Part shown: piece after piece, positions 8,342 through 17,716 of the stretch
Position numbering within the stretch: position 1 is the first letter of the stretch
How the letters are laid out: every line of letters starts with the position of its first letter
From: Paenibacillus brevis
Lineage (GTDB): Bacteria; Bacillota; Bacilli; Paenibacillales; Paenibacillaceae
Assembly (NCBI RefSeq): GCF_018919145.1
Contig: NZ_JAHLQJ010000009.1
Location: forward strand, 62,001-126,000
DNA: 64,000 nucleotides
Direction of reading: 5' to 3'
Notes under the pieces: model-generated
Databases searched by the model: none
Seen by the model: the letters and a program-made list of their open reading frames with translations, nothing else
Told to the model about the DNA's origin: nothing
Made by a program: the position numbers and the translations under genes

Positions 8342-8996
8342 ACCGGTTGTAGCGGTATCTAGGCGCAGGACAAGCGGGATGCGTCGACGTCTCCTGCTTT
8401 TTCTTGTGTGCTGCGTGCTGGCCGGGTTGCTGTGGATCGGATTTTGCCTGTATCAAATCGGCAGTGTTGACCGGAATCCGGCAGTGAACAGATATGACCA
8501 GAAGCCAGCCGATGCAGGGATCGTCCTTGGAGCCTCTATGTGGGGCGATACGCCAAGTCCGGGGTTGCAGGAGCGTCTGAATCAGGCATTGGCAGATTAT
8601 AGAGCGGGCAAGTTCGAAAAGCTCATCCTGACCGGCGGACTGGATAAGCCGGATTACAAGTATACCGAGGCGGAGGGGATGGCTAACTTTCTGATCTCGC
8701 ACGGGATCCCTGAAGAAGCGCTCCTGTTGGAGAATGAATCAACAAGCACCTATGAGAATTTGTTATTCAGCCGGGAGATCATGGAGGATCACGGTCTGAA
8801 ATCATCAGTCATTATCACACATACCTATCATGGAAACCGGGCCTACGAGATTGCAGAGATGCTGAATTACGATCACCCGGGGCTATCCCTAACGGAGACG
8901 AAGGTTCTAAAGCCTAATCAAACCGTTTTGCGGGAGGTCCTGGCTTACACGAAGTGGAAGATGGATCAGATCAGGCTCGTCCTGGGCTGGAAATAG
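8325..8996 (+). CDS. YdcF/SanA-family (DUF218) membrane-anchored protein
   Basis: A 223-residue protein with an N-terminal membrane anchor (RRRLLLFLVCCVLAGLLWIG, about 20-40) and an extracytoplasmic DUF218 domain. Recognisable blocks are ADAGIVLGASMWG, ERLNQALADYRAGKFEKLILTGG, the STSTYENLLFS motif and VIITHTYHGNRAYEIA. Members are linked to envelope integrity, but the reaction is not established. The ATG at 8325 follows a perfect AGGAGG within the end of the DUF402 gene, so the two are probably co-translated. Confidence 0.8.
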   Translation: MDYRTRPVVAVSRRRTSGMRRRLLLFLVCCVLAGLLWIGFCLYQIGSVDRNPAVNRYDQKPADAGIVLGASMWGDTPSPGLQERLNQALADYRAGKFEKLILTGGLDKPDYKYTEAEGMANFLISHGIPEEALLLENESTSTYENLLFSREIMEDHGLKSSVIITHTYHGNRAYEIAEMLNYDHPGLSLTETKVLKPNQTVLREVLAYTKWKMDQIRLVLGWK

Positions 8997-9044
8997 CAAA
9001 ACTTCTAATAACGGAGCAGAAGAGAGAATACATTCTATAAGCGT

Positions 9045-9067
9045 GTTCAAAAAGTCAGCTTTTGAAC
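9045..9067. repeat. Minimal family B remnant (terminal repeats only)
   Basis: GTTCAAAAAGTCA joined directly to GCTTTTGAAC, followed by AACCTCTCT as in the flank of copy B2. It is what remains when the interior of a family B element is lost. It lies 45 bp upstream of spoVK. Confidence 0.6.
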
Positions 9068-9111
9068 AACCTCTCTATTAGCTAATCCCATTGGTTAGAG
9101 GTGATCCATAG

Positions 9112-10101
9112 ATGTCAGGACGTGTTGTGGCCAGAAGCGGATTTCCTGAAGAGCGACCTTCAAGACAGATTAACGTCATTCTTCGAAGTTCCGAGCCTCC
9201 GGTTGTATCCCAGCCTCAGACCCAAGAGAGTGAAGGGCAGCAGATCGCGGGAACCAAGGGCAATCCTCAGCAGCAAAACCTGTTCCATGAGCTTCAAAAG
9301 GAATTAGACGGCCTTGTAGGTCTGGATCATATTAAGGAATTCATGTTTGAGATATTCGCTCTGCTGCAAATTGCGGCAATGCGTTCGGAGGCAGGTCTGA
9401 TATCAGACCCTCAGGTATTCCATATGGTGTTTAAGGGGAACCCGGGAACAGGAAAGACCACGGTAGCAAGAATCGTCGCCAAAATGTTTCAGCGGATGGG
9501 AGTTCTCAGTAAGGGGCATTTGATCGAGGTGGAGAGAGCTGATCTTGTCGGCGAATATATCGGACACACCGCACAGAAGACGAGAGACCTAATCAAGAAG
9601 GCGCTGGGAGGCATTCTTTTCATCGATGAAGCCTACAGTCTGGCTCGCGGCGGAGATAAGGACTTCGGCAAGGAAGCGATTGATACACTTGTAAAAGCGA
9701 TGGAGGACCAGAAGAATCAATTCATCTTGATTTTAGCTGGTTACTCTGATGAAATGGATTTCTTTCTGGCTACAAATCCAGGGCTGCCGTCCCGTTTTCC
9801 GATTCAGATGGATTTTCCGGATTACTCGATTGATCAATTAATTCAAATTGCTGAAGGAATGGTTAAGGAACGGGATTATATTTTGATGCCTCAGGCGATA
9901 CTCAAAATTAAGCAGCATTTGGTTCAAGAGAAATGTGAGACGGAACATCTTTTCAGTAATGCCAGATATGTCCGCAATGTGATTGAGCGGTCTATCCGCC
10001 AGCAGGCTGTCCGGCTGCTTCAGCAATACAGCGGCGGATCGCCAGGCAAGCTGGAACTGATGACCATTCGAACTGAGGATTTGAAGCTAGAGAAGAAATG
10101 A
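9112..10101 (+). CDS. spoVK: Stage V sporulation protein SpoVK (AAA+ ATPase, CbbX-like)
   Basis: A 329-residue AAA+ ATPase needed for late spore maturation in Bacillus. Residues 1-60 are a variable, Gln-rich leader. Walker A is GNPGTGKTT at 109-117, Walker B is [10 protein letters not shown] (about 168-177), then sensor-1 LILAGY, the arginine-finger region NPGLPSRFP, and a C-terminal lid ending near RQQAVRLL. The ATG at 9112 follows GAGGTGATC. It overlaps hflX by four bases (ATGA), so the two are coupled; the same pair is adjacent in B. subtilis. Confidence 0.93.
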   Translation: MSGRVVARSGFPEERPSRQINVILRSSEPPVVSQPQTQESEGQQIAGTKGNPQQQNLFHELQKELDGLVGLDHIKEFMFEIFALLQIAAMRSEAGLISDPQVFHMVFKGNPGTGKTTVARIVAKMFQRMGVLSKGHLIEVERADLVGEYIGHTAQKTRDLIKKALGGILFIDEAYSLARGGDKDFGKEAIDTLVKAMEDQKNQFILILAGYSDEMDFFLATNPGLPSRFPIQMDFPDYSIDQLIQIAEGMVKERDYILMPQAILKIKQHLVQEKCETEHLFSNARYVRNVIERSIRQQAVRLLQQYSGGSPGKLELMTIRTEDLKLEKK

Positions 10102-11426
10102 GGGCTTATCAAGTCATGTCAAGATTAACCTATGAGACCAGGACGATGGAACCCGATCGGGCTGTTGTAGCCAGTCTGATCACGCCGGATATGAAGAAAG
10201 AAGGGATATCACCGGAAAATTCGCTGGACGAATTGATTCAACTGGCTGATACGGCGGGGGTTGAGGTTACCGGGCAGATAGTTCAGTATCGGGACAGGCC
10301 GGACCCCCGTTTTTTGCTGGGCAAAGGCAAGGTGCTGGAGTTGAAGGAACTGCTCCAGGAGCAGGAGGCAAATACGGCGATTTTCGATCAAGAGCTGTCC
10401 GGAGCGCAGGTACGTAATCTGGAACAGCTGCTTGATGTGCGGATCATTGACCGTACTCAGCTGATCCTGGACATTTTTGCACAGCGTGCCAGAACCCGGG
10501 AGGGGATCATCCAGGTAGAGCTTGCCCAGTTGACTTATCTGCTTCCGAGATTATCCGGGCACGGCAAGAATCTGTCCCGGTTAGGCGGCGGTATCGGAAC
10601 CCGGGGTCCGGGTGAGAGTAAGCTGGAGACCGACAGACGTCATATCCGCAGACGAATAGGGGAATTAAAGCGGCAGCTTCATGAAGTAACCCGGCATCGC
10701 CAACTGCACCGTTCCAGAAGAAAGGAAACCGGTATTGTCCAGGTTGCGCTGGTAGGCTACACCAATGCAGGAAAATCGACTTTGTTAAAAGCGTTGACAG
10801 ATGCGGATGTATTGATTGAGAACCGGCTGTTTGCTACGCTGGATCCAACCTCGAGAACGATGGAACTGCCCGGGGGCAGAGAAGTGGTATTAACCGATAC
10901 CGTTGGCTTTATACAGAATCTTCCTCATGATCTGGTGGCGGCCTTCCGTGCGACGCTGGAGGAGGTCAATGAGGCTGATCTGATTCTGCATGTCATCGAC
11001 GCATCGTCCGCAATGCGGGAGGAACAGCAGGAGGTAGTGGACCGTATTCTTCATGAGCTGGGGGCAGGAGGAAAGCCGCAGCTTGTGCTCTATAATAAAA
11101 TGGATCTCTGTGAAGAGCGTCAGAAGGAGATGCTGCATGGGGGCAGCGGTTACCTGAAGGTAAGCGCCTTTAATGAGCATGATATGAACCGTATTCGTGA
11201 GGCCGTGCAAGAATCCCTGTCAGGCGGACTGCGTACGTTCCGGATTCCGGCCGCCAGGGGAGACTTGACGCCTGTACTATACAGGATCGGACAAGTTATA
11301 AATCATCGGTATGACGAAACGGATACCATTTATTCGATCGATGTCAGCCGGGGTGAATATGATAAATATGCTTACTTGCTGGCTCCGTTTGCTACCAAAG
11401 AGCAGGAAGAGCCACTGAAGCATTAA
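10098..11426 (+). CDS. hflX: Ribosome-splitting GTPase HflX
   Basis: A 442-residue translational GTPase that splits stalled or stressed 70S ribosomes. The N-terminal HflX domain has [14 protein letters not shown] and [18 protein letters not shown] sequence ([18 protein letters not shown]), then the glycine-rich [19 protein letters not shown] stretch. G1 is GYTNAGKST near 220, G3 DTVGFI and G4 NKMD. The ATG overlaps the spoVK stop (ATGA), indicating coupling. It corresponds to ynbA of B. subtilis in the same neighbourhood. Confidence 0.95.
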   Translation: MRAYQVMSRLTYETRTMEPDRAVVASLITPDMKKEGISPENSLDELIQLADTAGVEVTGQIVQYRDRPDPRFLLGKGKVLELKELLQEQEANTAIFDQELSGAQVRNLEQLLDVRIIDRTQLILDIFAQRARTREGIIQVELAQLTYLLPRLSGHGKNLSRLGGGIGTRGPGESKLETDRRHIRRRIGELKRQLHEVTRHRQLHRSRRKETGIVQVALVGYTNAGKSTLLKALTDADVLIENRLFATLDPTSRTMELPGGREVVLTDTVGFIQNLPHDLVAAFRATLEEVNEADLILHVIDASSAMREEQQEVVDRILHELGAGGKPQLVLYNKMDLCEERQKEMLHGGSGYLKVSAFNEHDMNRIREAVQESLSGGLRTFRIPAARGDLTPVLYRIGQVINHRYDETDTIYSIDVSRGEYDKYAYLLAPFATKEQEEPLKH

Positions 11427-11469
11427 GTTATTCATTTGTTTGAATTTGAATGGGAGAGGGATTATCAAC

Positions 11470-12735
11470 ATGGCAGCATTTTCAGAAGAGATTGTCCGCT
11501 GGGTTCAAGAGGCGGAGGAGCAGGTGACTGACAAGTTCCGCGAGATGGACCGGATCGCAGATTTGAATCAATGGAAGGTGATCGAGGCCTTCCAGAAGTT
11601 TCAGGTCAGCGACTTTCATTTTGCCGGATCGACCGGTTATGCTTACAATGACCGAGGAAGAGAGATTCTTGACCAGGTCTATGCCGAGGTGTTCGGTGCG
11701 CAGGCCGCGCTTGTGCGCCCGCATTTTGCTTCCGGGACGCATACGATTGCCACGGCGCTGTTTGGGGTGCTTCGTCCTGGCGACCGACTCTTATACATTT
11801 CAGGAACACCTTATGATACCTTGCACAAGGTAATTGGTACGCCGGGAGATGGCACCGGATCGCTCCAGGATTTCGGAATCGGTTATGATGAAGTTTCGTT
11901 GCTTGCCGATGGCACCGTGGATTGGGATACGGTCAGTACCAAAATTACCGATCGTACCAAGGTCATCGGAATCCAGCGTTCACGCGGCTACGATTGGCGG
12001 GATTCCTTCTCGGTTGCCGAGATCGGCGAAATGGTGGCCAGAGTAAAACGCCTGCATCCCGATTGCATTGTGTTTGTCGATAACTGCTACGGCGAGTTTA
12101 CGGAGGAACTGGAGCCGACTCAGGTAGGGGCTGACTTAATCGCAGGCTCACTGATTAAAAATCCGGGGGGAGGCTTAGCTGAAACCGGAGGTTATATCTG
12201 TGGCAAAGCAAAGCTGGTAGAATTGGCTGCGTATCGTTTGACTGCGCCGGGGATTGGCGGAGAGGTTGGCGCTATGCTGGGTACAACCCGCGGCATCTAC
12301 CAAGGACTGTTCCTTGCTCCTGTGATTGTGGGACAAGCTGTGAAGGGAAGCATTTTGGCTGCAGCTGTATTTGCCAAGGCCGGATTCTTGAGCCGTCCCG
12401 CGTGGAATGCGAAGCGTACCGATCTGATTCAAGCTATTTCTTTCGGCCGTGAAGAGCAGCTTGTTGCCTTCGTACAAGGCATACAACGAGCCGCAGCTGT
12501 GGATGGGCATGTAGTGCCTGAAGCATGGGACATGCCCGGCTACGAGCATCCGGTCATCATGGCCGCCGGCACCTTTATTCAGGGAGGGAGCCTTGAACTG
12601 TCGGCAGATGCCCCGATCCGCGAGCCATATATTGCTTATATGCAAGGCGGACTTACCTATTCTCATGTAAAATTCGGTATTCTAACTGCGCTGCAATTAA
12701 TGCTGGACCGCAAGCTGCTGGAGATTTCCGGCTAA
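11470..12735 (+). CDS. ynbB: YnbB, PLP-dependent methionine gamma-lyase-family protein
   Basis: A 421-residue PLP fold-type I enzyme of the family once called aluminium resistance protein. Visible features are HFASGTHTIATALFG, the cofactor-region VDNCYGEF, and AGSLIKNPGGGLAETGGYICG, in which Lys (SLIKN) should hold PLP. The substrate is not known. The ATG at 11470 follows GGGAGAGGG at 11451-11459, better than an in-frame upstream ATG at 11440. It lies between hflX and glnR, exactly as in B. subtilis. Confidence 0.9.
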   Translation: MAAFSEEIVRWVQEAEEQVTDKFREMDRIADLNQWKVIEAFQKFQVSDFHFAGSTGYAYNDRGREILDQVYAEVFGAQAALVRPHFASGTHTIATALFGVLRPGDRLLYISGTPYDTLHKVIGTPGDGTGSLQDFGIGYDEVSLLADGTVDWDTVSTKITDRTKVIGIQRSRGYDWRDSFSVAEIGEMVARVKRLHPDCIVFVDNCYGEFTEELEPTQVGADLIAGSLIKNPGGGLAETGGYICGKAKLVELAAYRLTAPGIGGEVGAMLGTTRGIYQGLFLAPVIVGQAVKGSILAAAVFAKAGFLSRPAWNAKRTDLIQAISFGREEQLVAFVQGIQRAAAVDGHVVPEAWDMPGYEHPVIMAAGTFIQGGSLELSADAPIREPYIAYMQGGLTYSHVKFGILTALQLMLDRKLLEISG

Positions 12736-12740
12736 AAGAT

Positions 12741-12787
12741 ATGAAGAAGAAGTACCTTCCTGATGAAGTCAGGGGGTACTTCTTTTG
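12741..12787 (+). terminator. Intrinsic terminator after ynbB
   Basis: AGAAGTACC and GGTACTTCT form the stem around TTCCTGATGAAGTCAGGG, followed by TTTTG. It separates the spoVK-hflX-ynbB unit from the glnRA promoter. Confidence 0.8.
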
Positions 12788-12802
12788 TGAGTTAATCTAA
12801 CA
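12786..12802 (+). promoter_or_regulatory. Upstream GlnR/TnrA box of glnRA
   Basis: TGTGAGTTAATCTAACA matches the consensus TGTNA-N7-TNACA at every fixed position. Its centre is 29 bp upstream of the second box, giving the paired-operator arrangement known from B. subtilis glnRA. Confidence 0.85.
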
Positions 12803-12808
12803 TAAGTA

Positions 12809-12837
12809 TTGACATGTCAGGATACTTTACATAGAAT
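12809..12837 (+). promoter_or_regulatory. glnRA promoter with a GlnR/TnrA box filling the spacer
   Basis: The -35 TTGACA (12809-12814) and -10 TAGAAT (12832-12837) are separated by 17 bp. That spacer, TGTCAGGATACTTTACA at 12815-12831, is itself a perfect GlnR/TnrA site, so bound repressor would directly block RNA polymerase. The element precedes glnR by about 35 bp. Confidence 0.9.
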
Positions 12838-12872
12838 AATAACATGATTATCTAACTGGAAGGTTGAGAGCG

Positions 12873-13286
12873 ATGAGTGACGAAATTCGCAGAAATATGG
12901 CCTTGTTTCCGATTGGAATTGTAATGAAGCTCACGGATTTAACGGCTAGGCAAATTCGTTATTACGAGCAGCATCAATTAATCGTTCCCGCACGTACGTC
13001 CGGCAATCAGCGATTGTTCTCGTTTAACGATGTGGAGCGCTTGTTGGAGATCAAGGGTCTAATTGATAAGGGAGTTAATATTGCCGGCATCAAGCAGGTG
13101 ATGAACCCGATGACCAAGGATTCTCAAGAGGCTACTGTAATTACGAAGGATACCGAAGTGAAGCGGAAGGAAATGTCTGATTCCCAACTGTACCGGATGC
13201 TAAAGCAGCAGTTATTAACTGGAGGAACACGGCCGGGCCAGGTATCGTTGATCCAGGGAGAACTGTCCAGCTTTTTCAAATTATAA
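12873..13286 (+). CDS. glnR: Transcriptional repressor GlnR (MerR family)
   Basis: A 137-residue MerR-type regulator that represses glnRA under nitrogen excess when bound by feedback-inhibited glutamine synthetase. The winged helix is MKLTDLTARQIRYYEQHQLI followed by RLFSFNDVERLLEIKGLIDKG. The C-terminal tail SLIQGELSSFFKL is the part that senses glutamine synthetase in relatives. The ATG at 12873 follows GGAAGG at 12858-12863; an in-frame TTG nine bases upstream lacks spacing. It is preceded by two GlnR boxes, so it should autoregulate. Confidence 0.95.
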   Translation: MSDEIRRNMALFPIGIVMKLTDLTARQIRYYEQHQLIVPARTSGNQRLFSFNDVERLLEIKGLIDKGVNIAGIKQVMNPMTKDSQEATVITKDTEVKRKEMSDSQLYRMLKQQLLTGGTRPGQVSLIQGELSSFFKL

Positions 13287-13304
13287 ATATGGGGAGAGAT
13301 TAGT

Positions 13305-14633
13305 TTGGGTTACACTAGAGAAGATATTACACGTATTGCCAAAGAAGAAAATGTTCGCTTTATCCGCTTGCAGTTCACGGATCTGCTCGGTACCATCAAG
13401 AACGTTGAAATTCCGGTGAGCCAGCTGGAGAAGGCGCTTGATAACAAGATGATGTTTGACGGTTCTTCCATCGAAGGCTATGTACGTATCGAAGAATCTG
13501 ATATGTATCTCTTCCCGGACCTGGACACCTGGGTTGTATTTCCTTGGGTAGCACAAGACCGCGTTGCCCGTCTGATCTGTGATGTGTATATGCCGGACGG
13601 TACTCCTTTTGCCGGCGATCCTCGCGGTATTCTGAAGCGGGTACTGCGTGAAGCCGAAGAAATGGGCTACACTTCCATGAATGTGGGTCCTGAGCCGGAA
13701 TTTTTCCTGTTCAAGACAGATGAAAAAGGCAATCCAACCATGGAACTGAATGACCAAGGCGGATATTTTGACCTTGCTCCTACTGATCTTGGCGAGAACT
13801 GTCGTCGTGAAATCGTATTGACCCTGGAAGAGATGGGCTTTGAAATCGAAGCTTCTCACCATGAAGTTGCCCCGGGCCAGCACGAAATCGATTTTAAATA
13901 TGCGGATGCGATTAAAGCTGCAGACCAAATTCAAACCTTCAAGCTGGTTGTAAAGACCATCGCCCGTCAGCATGGACTGCATGCGACATTTATGCCGAAG
14001 CCGTTGTTCGGGGTTAGCGGTTCGGGTATGCACTGTCACCAGTCGTTGTTCCGCGGCAATGTGAATGCATTCTATGAGGAAAGCGATGCGTTGGGACTGA
14101 GTCAAGAAGCTCGCCATTACATGGCGGGTATTCTGAAGCATGCTCGTGCATTTGCAGCGATCACTAACCCGACCGTCAACTCTTATAAGCGTTTGGTTCC
14201 TGGCTATGAAGCACCTTGCTATGTTGCCTGGTCCTCCAGCAACCGCAGCCCGATGATCCGTATTCCTGCATCACGCGGACTGAGTACACGGATTGAGGTT
14301 CGTAATCCGGATCCTGCTGCGAATCCATACCTTGCTTTGGCAGTTATGCTGAAGGCAGGCCTGGACGGCATTAAGAACAAGCTTTCGCTGGTGGATCCGG
14401 TGGACCGCAACATCTATGTAATGTCCGAAGAGGAAAGAATCGAAGAGGGGATCCCTAGCTTGCCGGTTGACCTGAAGGAAGCAATTAATGAATTGATCCG
14501 CAGTGAGGTCATTACGGAAGCGCTCGGCGATCATGCCTTGACCCACTTCTTCGAATTGAAGGAAATCGAGTGGGATATCTTCCGCACGCAAGTTCACAAC
14601 TGGGAAAGAGATCAATATATGACGTTGTATTAA
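13305..14633 (+). CDS. glnA: Glutamine synthetase, type I-alpha
   Basis: A 442-residue enzyme making glutamine from glutamate, ammonia and ATP. Motifs include [58 protein letters not shown] and [20 protein letters not shown]. The length is that of the short GSI-alpha form, which is regulated by feedback and GlnR/TnrA interaction, not adenylylation. The start is TTG at 13305, supported by GGGGAGAG at 13291-13298 and a MGYTREDI N-terminus. It is the second gene of glnRA. Confidence 0.97.
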   Translation: MGYTREDITRIAKEENVRFIRLQFTDLLGTIKNVEIPVSQLEKALDNKMMFDGSSIEGYVRIEESDMYLFPDLDTWVVFPWVAQDRVARLICDVYMPDGTPFAGDPRGILKRVLREAEEMGYTSMNVGPEPEFFLFKTDEKGNPTMELNDQGGYFDLAPTDLGENCRREIVLTLEEMGFEIEASHHEVAPGQHEIDFKYADAIKAADQIQTFKLVVKTIARQHGLHATFMPKPLFGVSGSGMHCHQSLFRGNVNAFYEESDALGLSQEARHYMAGILKHARAFAAITNPTVNSYKRLVPGYEAPCYVAWSSSNRSPMIRIPASRGLSTRIEVRNPDPAANPYLALAVMLKAGLDGIKNKLSLVDPVDRNIYVMSEEERIEEGIPSLPVDLKEAINELIRSEVITEALGDHALTHFFELKEIEWDIFRTQVHNWERDQYMTLY

Positions 14634-14639
14634 TCAAGG

Positions 14640-14670
14640 AATCCCCCGAGGCCGTTGGCTTCGGGGGATT
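14640..14670 (+). terminator. GC-rich hairpin directly after glnA
   Basis: AATCCCCCGA pairs with TCGGGGGATT. It lacks a T-tract, so it may act as an mRNA 3' stabiliser or partial terminator ahead of the next hairpin. Confidence 0.55.
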
Positions 14671-14684
14671 GATGCATAAGAATG

Positions 14685-14716
14685 CGAAAAAAGACGCCCT
14701 AGGGCGTCTTTTTCTA
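14685..14716. terminator. Bidirectional terminator between glnA and lexA
   Basis: AAAAAAGACGCCCT and AGGGCGTCTTTTT form a perfect stem flanked by A-run and T-run. It serves convergent glnA (+) and lexA (-). Confidence 0.9.
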
Positions 14717-14730
14717 TATACTGTATCAAA

Positions 14731-15357
14731 TCAGTGCAAATCCCGAAACAAGCCAATAACTTTGCCCAAAATGGTAACCTGCTTCAAGCGAATAGGCTCC
14801 ATGGTCGGATTCTCGGGTTGAAGACGAATATGGTCCTTCTCTTTATAGAAGGTCTTGACGGTAGCTTCATCATCTTCATTCATGGCAACGACAATATCTC
14901 CGTTATTAGCGGTCTGCTGTTGCTTGACGATGACAAAGTCTCCGCTATGTATGCCAGCCTCGATCATGCTGTCACCCACCACGGACAACATAAATACTTC
15001 TCCTTCTTCTCCGTAGTGCTGCGGAAGAGGGAAGTAGTCTTCGATATTCTCGGTAGCCGTGATAGGAACACCGGCTGTTACCTTGCCTACGACAGGAACA
15101 CGGGCGATGCTATGTGTGAATAAAGCCAGTCCATCCTCATCCTCTTGGCCGAGTATTTCAATAGCTCTCGGTTTGGTAGGATCCCGGCGGATCAGTCCTT
15201 TCTTCTCCAGACGGTCAAGATGACCATGGACGGTCGAGCTGGATGCCAGTCCAACAGCTTCCCCGATCTCACGGACGGAGGGTGGGTAGCCTTTCATACG
15301 GACCTCGTTGCGGATAAATTCTAGTATTGCCTGTTGACGGCTGGACACCTTGGACAT
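14731..15357 (-). CDS. lexA: SOS repressor LexA
   Basis: A 208-residue self-cleaving repressor of the DNA-damage response. The helix-turn-helix is [20 protein letters not shown]. The scissile Ala95-Gly96 bond is in [11 protein letters not shown], with the catalytic dyad Ser130 (VVGDSM) and Lys168 (ATVKTF). The ATG at 15357 is chosen over one 15 bp upstream because GGGGGAT sits at proper distance and Bacillus LexA begins MTKLSKRQ, matching MSKVSSRQ here. Divergent yneA is upstream, and SOS boxes lie between them. Confidence 0.97.
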   Translation of the reverse strand: MSKVSSRQQAILEFIRNEVRMKGYPPSVREIGEAVGLASSSTVHGHLDRLEKKGLIRRDPTKPRAIEILGQEDEDGLALFTHSIARVPVVGKVTAGVPITATENIEDYFPLPQHYGEEGEVFMLSVVGDSMIEAGIHSGDFVIVKQQQTANNGDIVVAMNEDDEATVKTFYKEKDHIRLQPENPTMEPIRLKQVTILGKVIGLFRDLH

Positions 15358-15400
15358 TTCAATATCCCCCATTAGTAACGTTTGGAAAAATTATAACATA

Positions 15401-15527
15401 GAACTGTCGTTCGTACAAACATAAGTTCTAAATTAAATCGAAAATAAAGGGAACGATTGTTCTAAAAAGTATTGAATCAAACAAGTGTTCGTGTTATATT
15501 AAAAAACAAGAACGAGAACATTTGTTT
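15401..15527. promoter_or_regulatory. Cluster of LexA (SOS) boxes between lexA and yneA
   Basis: GAACTGTCGTTC at 15401-15412 and GAACGATTGTTC at 15451-15462 match GAAC-N4-GTTC exactly. AAACAAGTGTTC (15479-15490) and GAACATTTGTTT (15516-15527) differ by one base each. They cover both divergent promoters, so LexA should repress itself and yneA. Confidence 0.85.
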
Positions 15528-15541
15528 GGAGGATGATAATA

Positions 15542-15904
15542 ATGTTAAAATACACTACATATAAGAGTATCTATGAGACACCCGAATCGGCCTCGCCGGC
15601 TTCCTTTCTTGAATCCTGTATGAAGAGATGGGGGAAGGGGGCTATAAAGCTGGTCCTGTTTCTTTTACTTCTAAGTGTTACGGGAACAGGAGTCGTTTCT
15701 GCATTCGCTTCATCTGACAGTTCTTCGAATAAACAGGAATCGGCCACAGTGGTTATTGTTCATGGAGGGGATACGCTGTGGGAGATTGCCTTGGATAATA
15801 AGCCTGCAAGCGAGGATACTCGTGTCTATGTAGAGAGAATCAAGCGTTTTAACGACTTGCATTCAAGTAATATCCGGGTTGGCGACACCCTGAGAATGCC
15901 TTGA
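15542..15904 (+). CDS. yneA: YneA-like SOS cell-division suppressor, LysM protein
   Basis: A 120-residue protein with one N-terminal membrane segment (GAIKLVLFLLLLSVTGTGVV, about 32-51) and a C-terminal LysM domain (VIVHGGDTLWEIA to GDTLRMP). In B. subtilis YneA is made during SOS and delays septation. Position opposite lexA behind SOS boxes supports the same role. The ATG at 15542 is preferred to 15533, because TTGGAGGA at 15526-15533 would otherwise abut the start. The N-terminal part is longer than in B. subtilis. Confidence 0.85.
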   Translation: MLKYTTYKSIYETPESASPASFLESCMKRWGKGAIKLVLFLLLLSVTGTGVVSAFASSDSSSNKQESATVVIVHGGDTLWEIALDNKPASEDTRVYVERIKRFNDLHSSNIRVGDTLRMP

Positions 15905-15978
15905 TCAGCTTTAAAGGTTGGTGATGCATTTATTCCATTAATTGAGTTCAGATTTACAGCAATTTCATTGCTTCCCAG

Positions 15979-16024
15979 GAAGAGCTTGACTCAAGGACTG
16001 ACTTGCCTTGACAAGCTCTTTTTC
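15979..16024 (+). terminator. Intrinsic terminator after yneA
   Basis: AGAGCTTG pairs with CAAGCTCT, with an inner TCAAGG/CCTTGA stem, followed by TTTTTC. Confidence 0.8.
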
Positions 16025-16081
16025 TCATGTCAAAGTAAGATTGTTGTATTATTTTTTCTACTAGATGTCAGGAGGGACACC

Positions 16082-16255
16082 ATGGATATAGATGCTTTGA
16101 TTCAAAGAATCAACGAACTGGCCCGGAAGAACAATTCCGAGGGCTTAACGGAAGACGAAAAGCTGGAAAGAGCGCATCTGCGTGAGGTTTATCTGCAAAA
16201 TGTCCGGAGAAATTTCCGGCAGCAGTTGGAATCCATCGAAATTGTGGATAAATAA
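16082..16255 (+). CDS. ynzC: DUF896/UPF0291 small protein YnzC
   Basis: A 57-residue helical protein with the family core INELARKNNSEGLTEDEK and ERAHLREVYLQNVRRNFR. In B. subtilis YnzC lies in the same LexA-controlled neighbourhood; its function is unresolved. The ATG at 16082 follows CAGGAGGGA. The protein is shorter than the 77-residue B. subtilis form, lacking part of the C-terminal tail. A terminator separates it from yneA here, and there is no yneB resolvase gene between them. Confidence 0.88.
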   Translation: MDIDALIQRINELARKNNSEGLTEDEKLERAHLREVYLQNVRRNFRQQLESIEIVDK

Positions 16256-16299
16256 AGCAAAGCTATATTGACTTCATCATTGAACTAGGAGGAGCAAGA

Positions 16300-16839
16300 A
16301 TGGGATCGTTTGACCGAAAAGTGGAGCGTAATCAAAAGAAGATGTACAAAAACGGGAAGGGGCCTGCCGTAAAGACCAGATCGAACAGGGATCCCCGAAC
16401 TGCGCTTGGCGCAAAAGGTGATGGTGAGATTTTTAAGGGCCGGAAGATTATTTTGCCTGTCGTATTAGCGCTCCTGGCAATCCTGTATGGCGTGATCGGA
16501 ACGATTGGAAACACGGCTGAGCTAAGTTCTACTATTTTCTGGCTGACGATCGTCTTGTACCTGTTGTTGGCTCTGATGATCTTCCTCAGAAGACCCTATT
16601 TGAGAATCGACAGAACCTGGCTGTACACATCCAAGTACAACCGAGACAAGATCATCGAAGCGAACAATATCAGCAAGATCAAAGTGAGTAAAAACCGCAA
16701 CAAGATCACGATTGTTCCTAAGAGCAAGGATGTAAATTGGGTATTTTCCCGCAGCCGCAATCTGTTTGATACTCAAGCAATGGCTGCTCATCTGGAGCAG
16801 TATGCTAAAGTGAACCATGTAGCGTTTGAAACGGAATAA
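16300..16839 (+). CDS. Conserved membrane protein of unknown function
   Basis: A 179-residue protein with a basic N-terminus and two membrane segments (about 48-66 and 78-98) separated by a short loop, then a basic cytoplasmic C-terminal domain with RIDRTWLYTSKYNRDKI and KVSKNRNKITIVPK, somewhat like a bacterial PH-fold. No family is recognised with confidence. The ATG at 16300 follows TAGGAGGAG. It is followed after 31 bp by a HAD gene on the same strand. Confidence 0.75.
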   Translation: MGSFDRKVERNQKKMYKNGKGPAVKTRSNRDPRTALGAKGDGEIFKGRKIILPVVLALLAILYGVIGTIGNTAELSSTIFWLTIVLYLLLALMIFLRRPYLRIDRTWLYTSKYNRDKIIEANNISKIKVSKNRNKITIVPKSKDVNWVFSRSRNLFDTQAMAAHLEQYAKVNHVAFETE

Positions 16840-16870
16840 AAAATAGATCTAGACAGGGAGTGCGAGTGGA

Positions 16871-17665
16871 ATGACGATTAAGGCCGTATGTTTTGACTTG
16901 GACGATACATTGTTATGGGATGATCGTAGCGTCCGTGAAGCTTTTGAGGCAACCTGCCTGAAGGCACAGGAAACCGCCGGAACCGACCCGGTTAGGCTGG
17001 AGGAAGCTGTACGCAGAGAAGCCAGAGAGTTGTACGAGTCTTATGAGACATTCCCATTCACAAAAATGATTGGTATCAATCCGTTCGAAGGCTTGTGGGC
17101 TACTTTTTCGGCGGGAGAACAACCGGAATTCCGCAAGCTGGAGCAACTGGCTCCGGTCTATCGCAAGGAATCGTGGCGTAGGGGTCTGCTATCGCTTGGT
17201 GTGGATGATGAGCGACTTGCCGAAGAACTCGCTAACCTGTTTGGAAGGGAACGTCGTAGCCGCCCTCACGTATACGAAGAGACCTTCCGCATTCTTGACG
17301 AGCTGAAAGGGAAGGTTAGGCTGCTGCTGTTGACGAACGGATGTCCGGCGCTGCAGCAAGAGAAGATTAACGGTGTACCTGAGCTGGCGTCCTATTTTGA
17401 TCATATTGTTATTTCGGGATCTTTCGGGAAAGGTAAACCGGATTTGACGATCTTTGAGCATGCATTGGAGAAACTGGAGCTGAATGCAGATGAGTGTCTG
17501 ATGGTCGGCGATAAGCTAACAACTGATATTTGTGGCGGACTTGGAGCCGGAATGACAACAGTATGGGTGAACCGTGAGCATAAGCCGCGTACCGATGAGA
17601 TCGTTCCGCACCATGAAATTGAGCACTTGTCAGAACTGCATGCTATTATTGAAGCTCTTTCTTAA
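16871..17665 (+). CDS. HAD-family hydrolase (subfamily IA)
   Basis: A 264-residue haloacid-dehalogenase-type phosphatase. Motif I is CFDLDDTLLWDD (about 8-19), motif II LLLTNGCP, the lysine of motif III in GKGKPD and motif IV MVGDKLTTDI. A helical cap lies between I and II (about 20-140). The fold and layout resemble YjjG/N-acylneuraminate-9-phosphatase relatives, but the substrate cannot be read from sequence. The ATG at 16871 follows GGGAG at 16856-16860. Confidence 0.85.
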   Translation: MTIKAVCFDLDDTLLWDDRSVREAFEATCLKAQETAGTDPVRLEEAVRREARELYESYETFPFTKMIGINPFEGLWATFSAGEQPEFRKLEQLAPVYRKESWRRGLLSLGVDDERLAEELANLFGRERRSRPHVYEETFRILDELKGKVRLLLLTNGCPALQQEKINGVPELASYFDHIVISGSFGKGKPDLTIFEHALEKLELNADECLMVGDKLTTDICGGLGAGMTTVWVNREHKPRTDEIVPHHEIEHLSELHAIIEALS

Positions 17666-17716
17666 GTGATGAACAGGATATCACCTTGATGATCGAAATA
17701 AAGGAGGGGAAGATAG

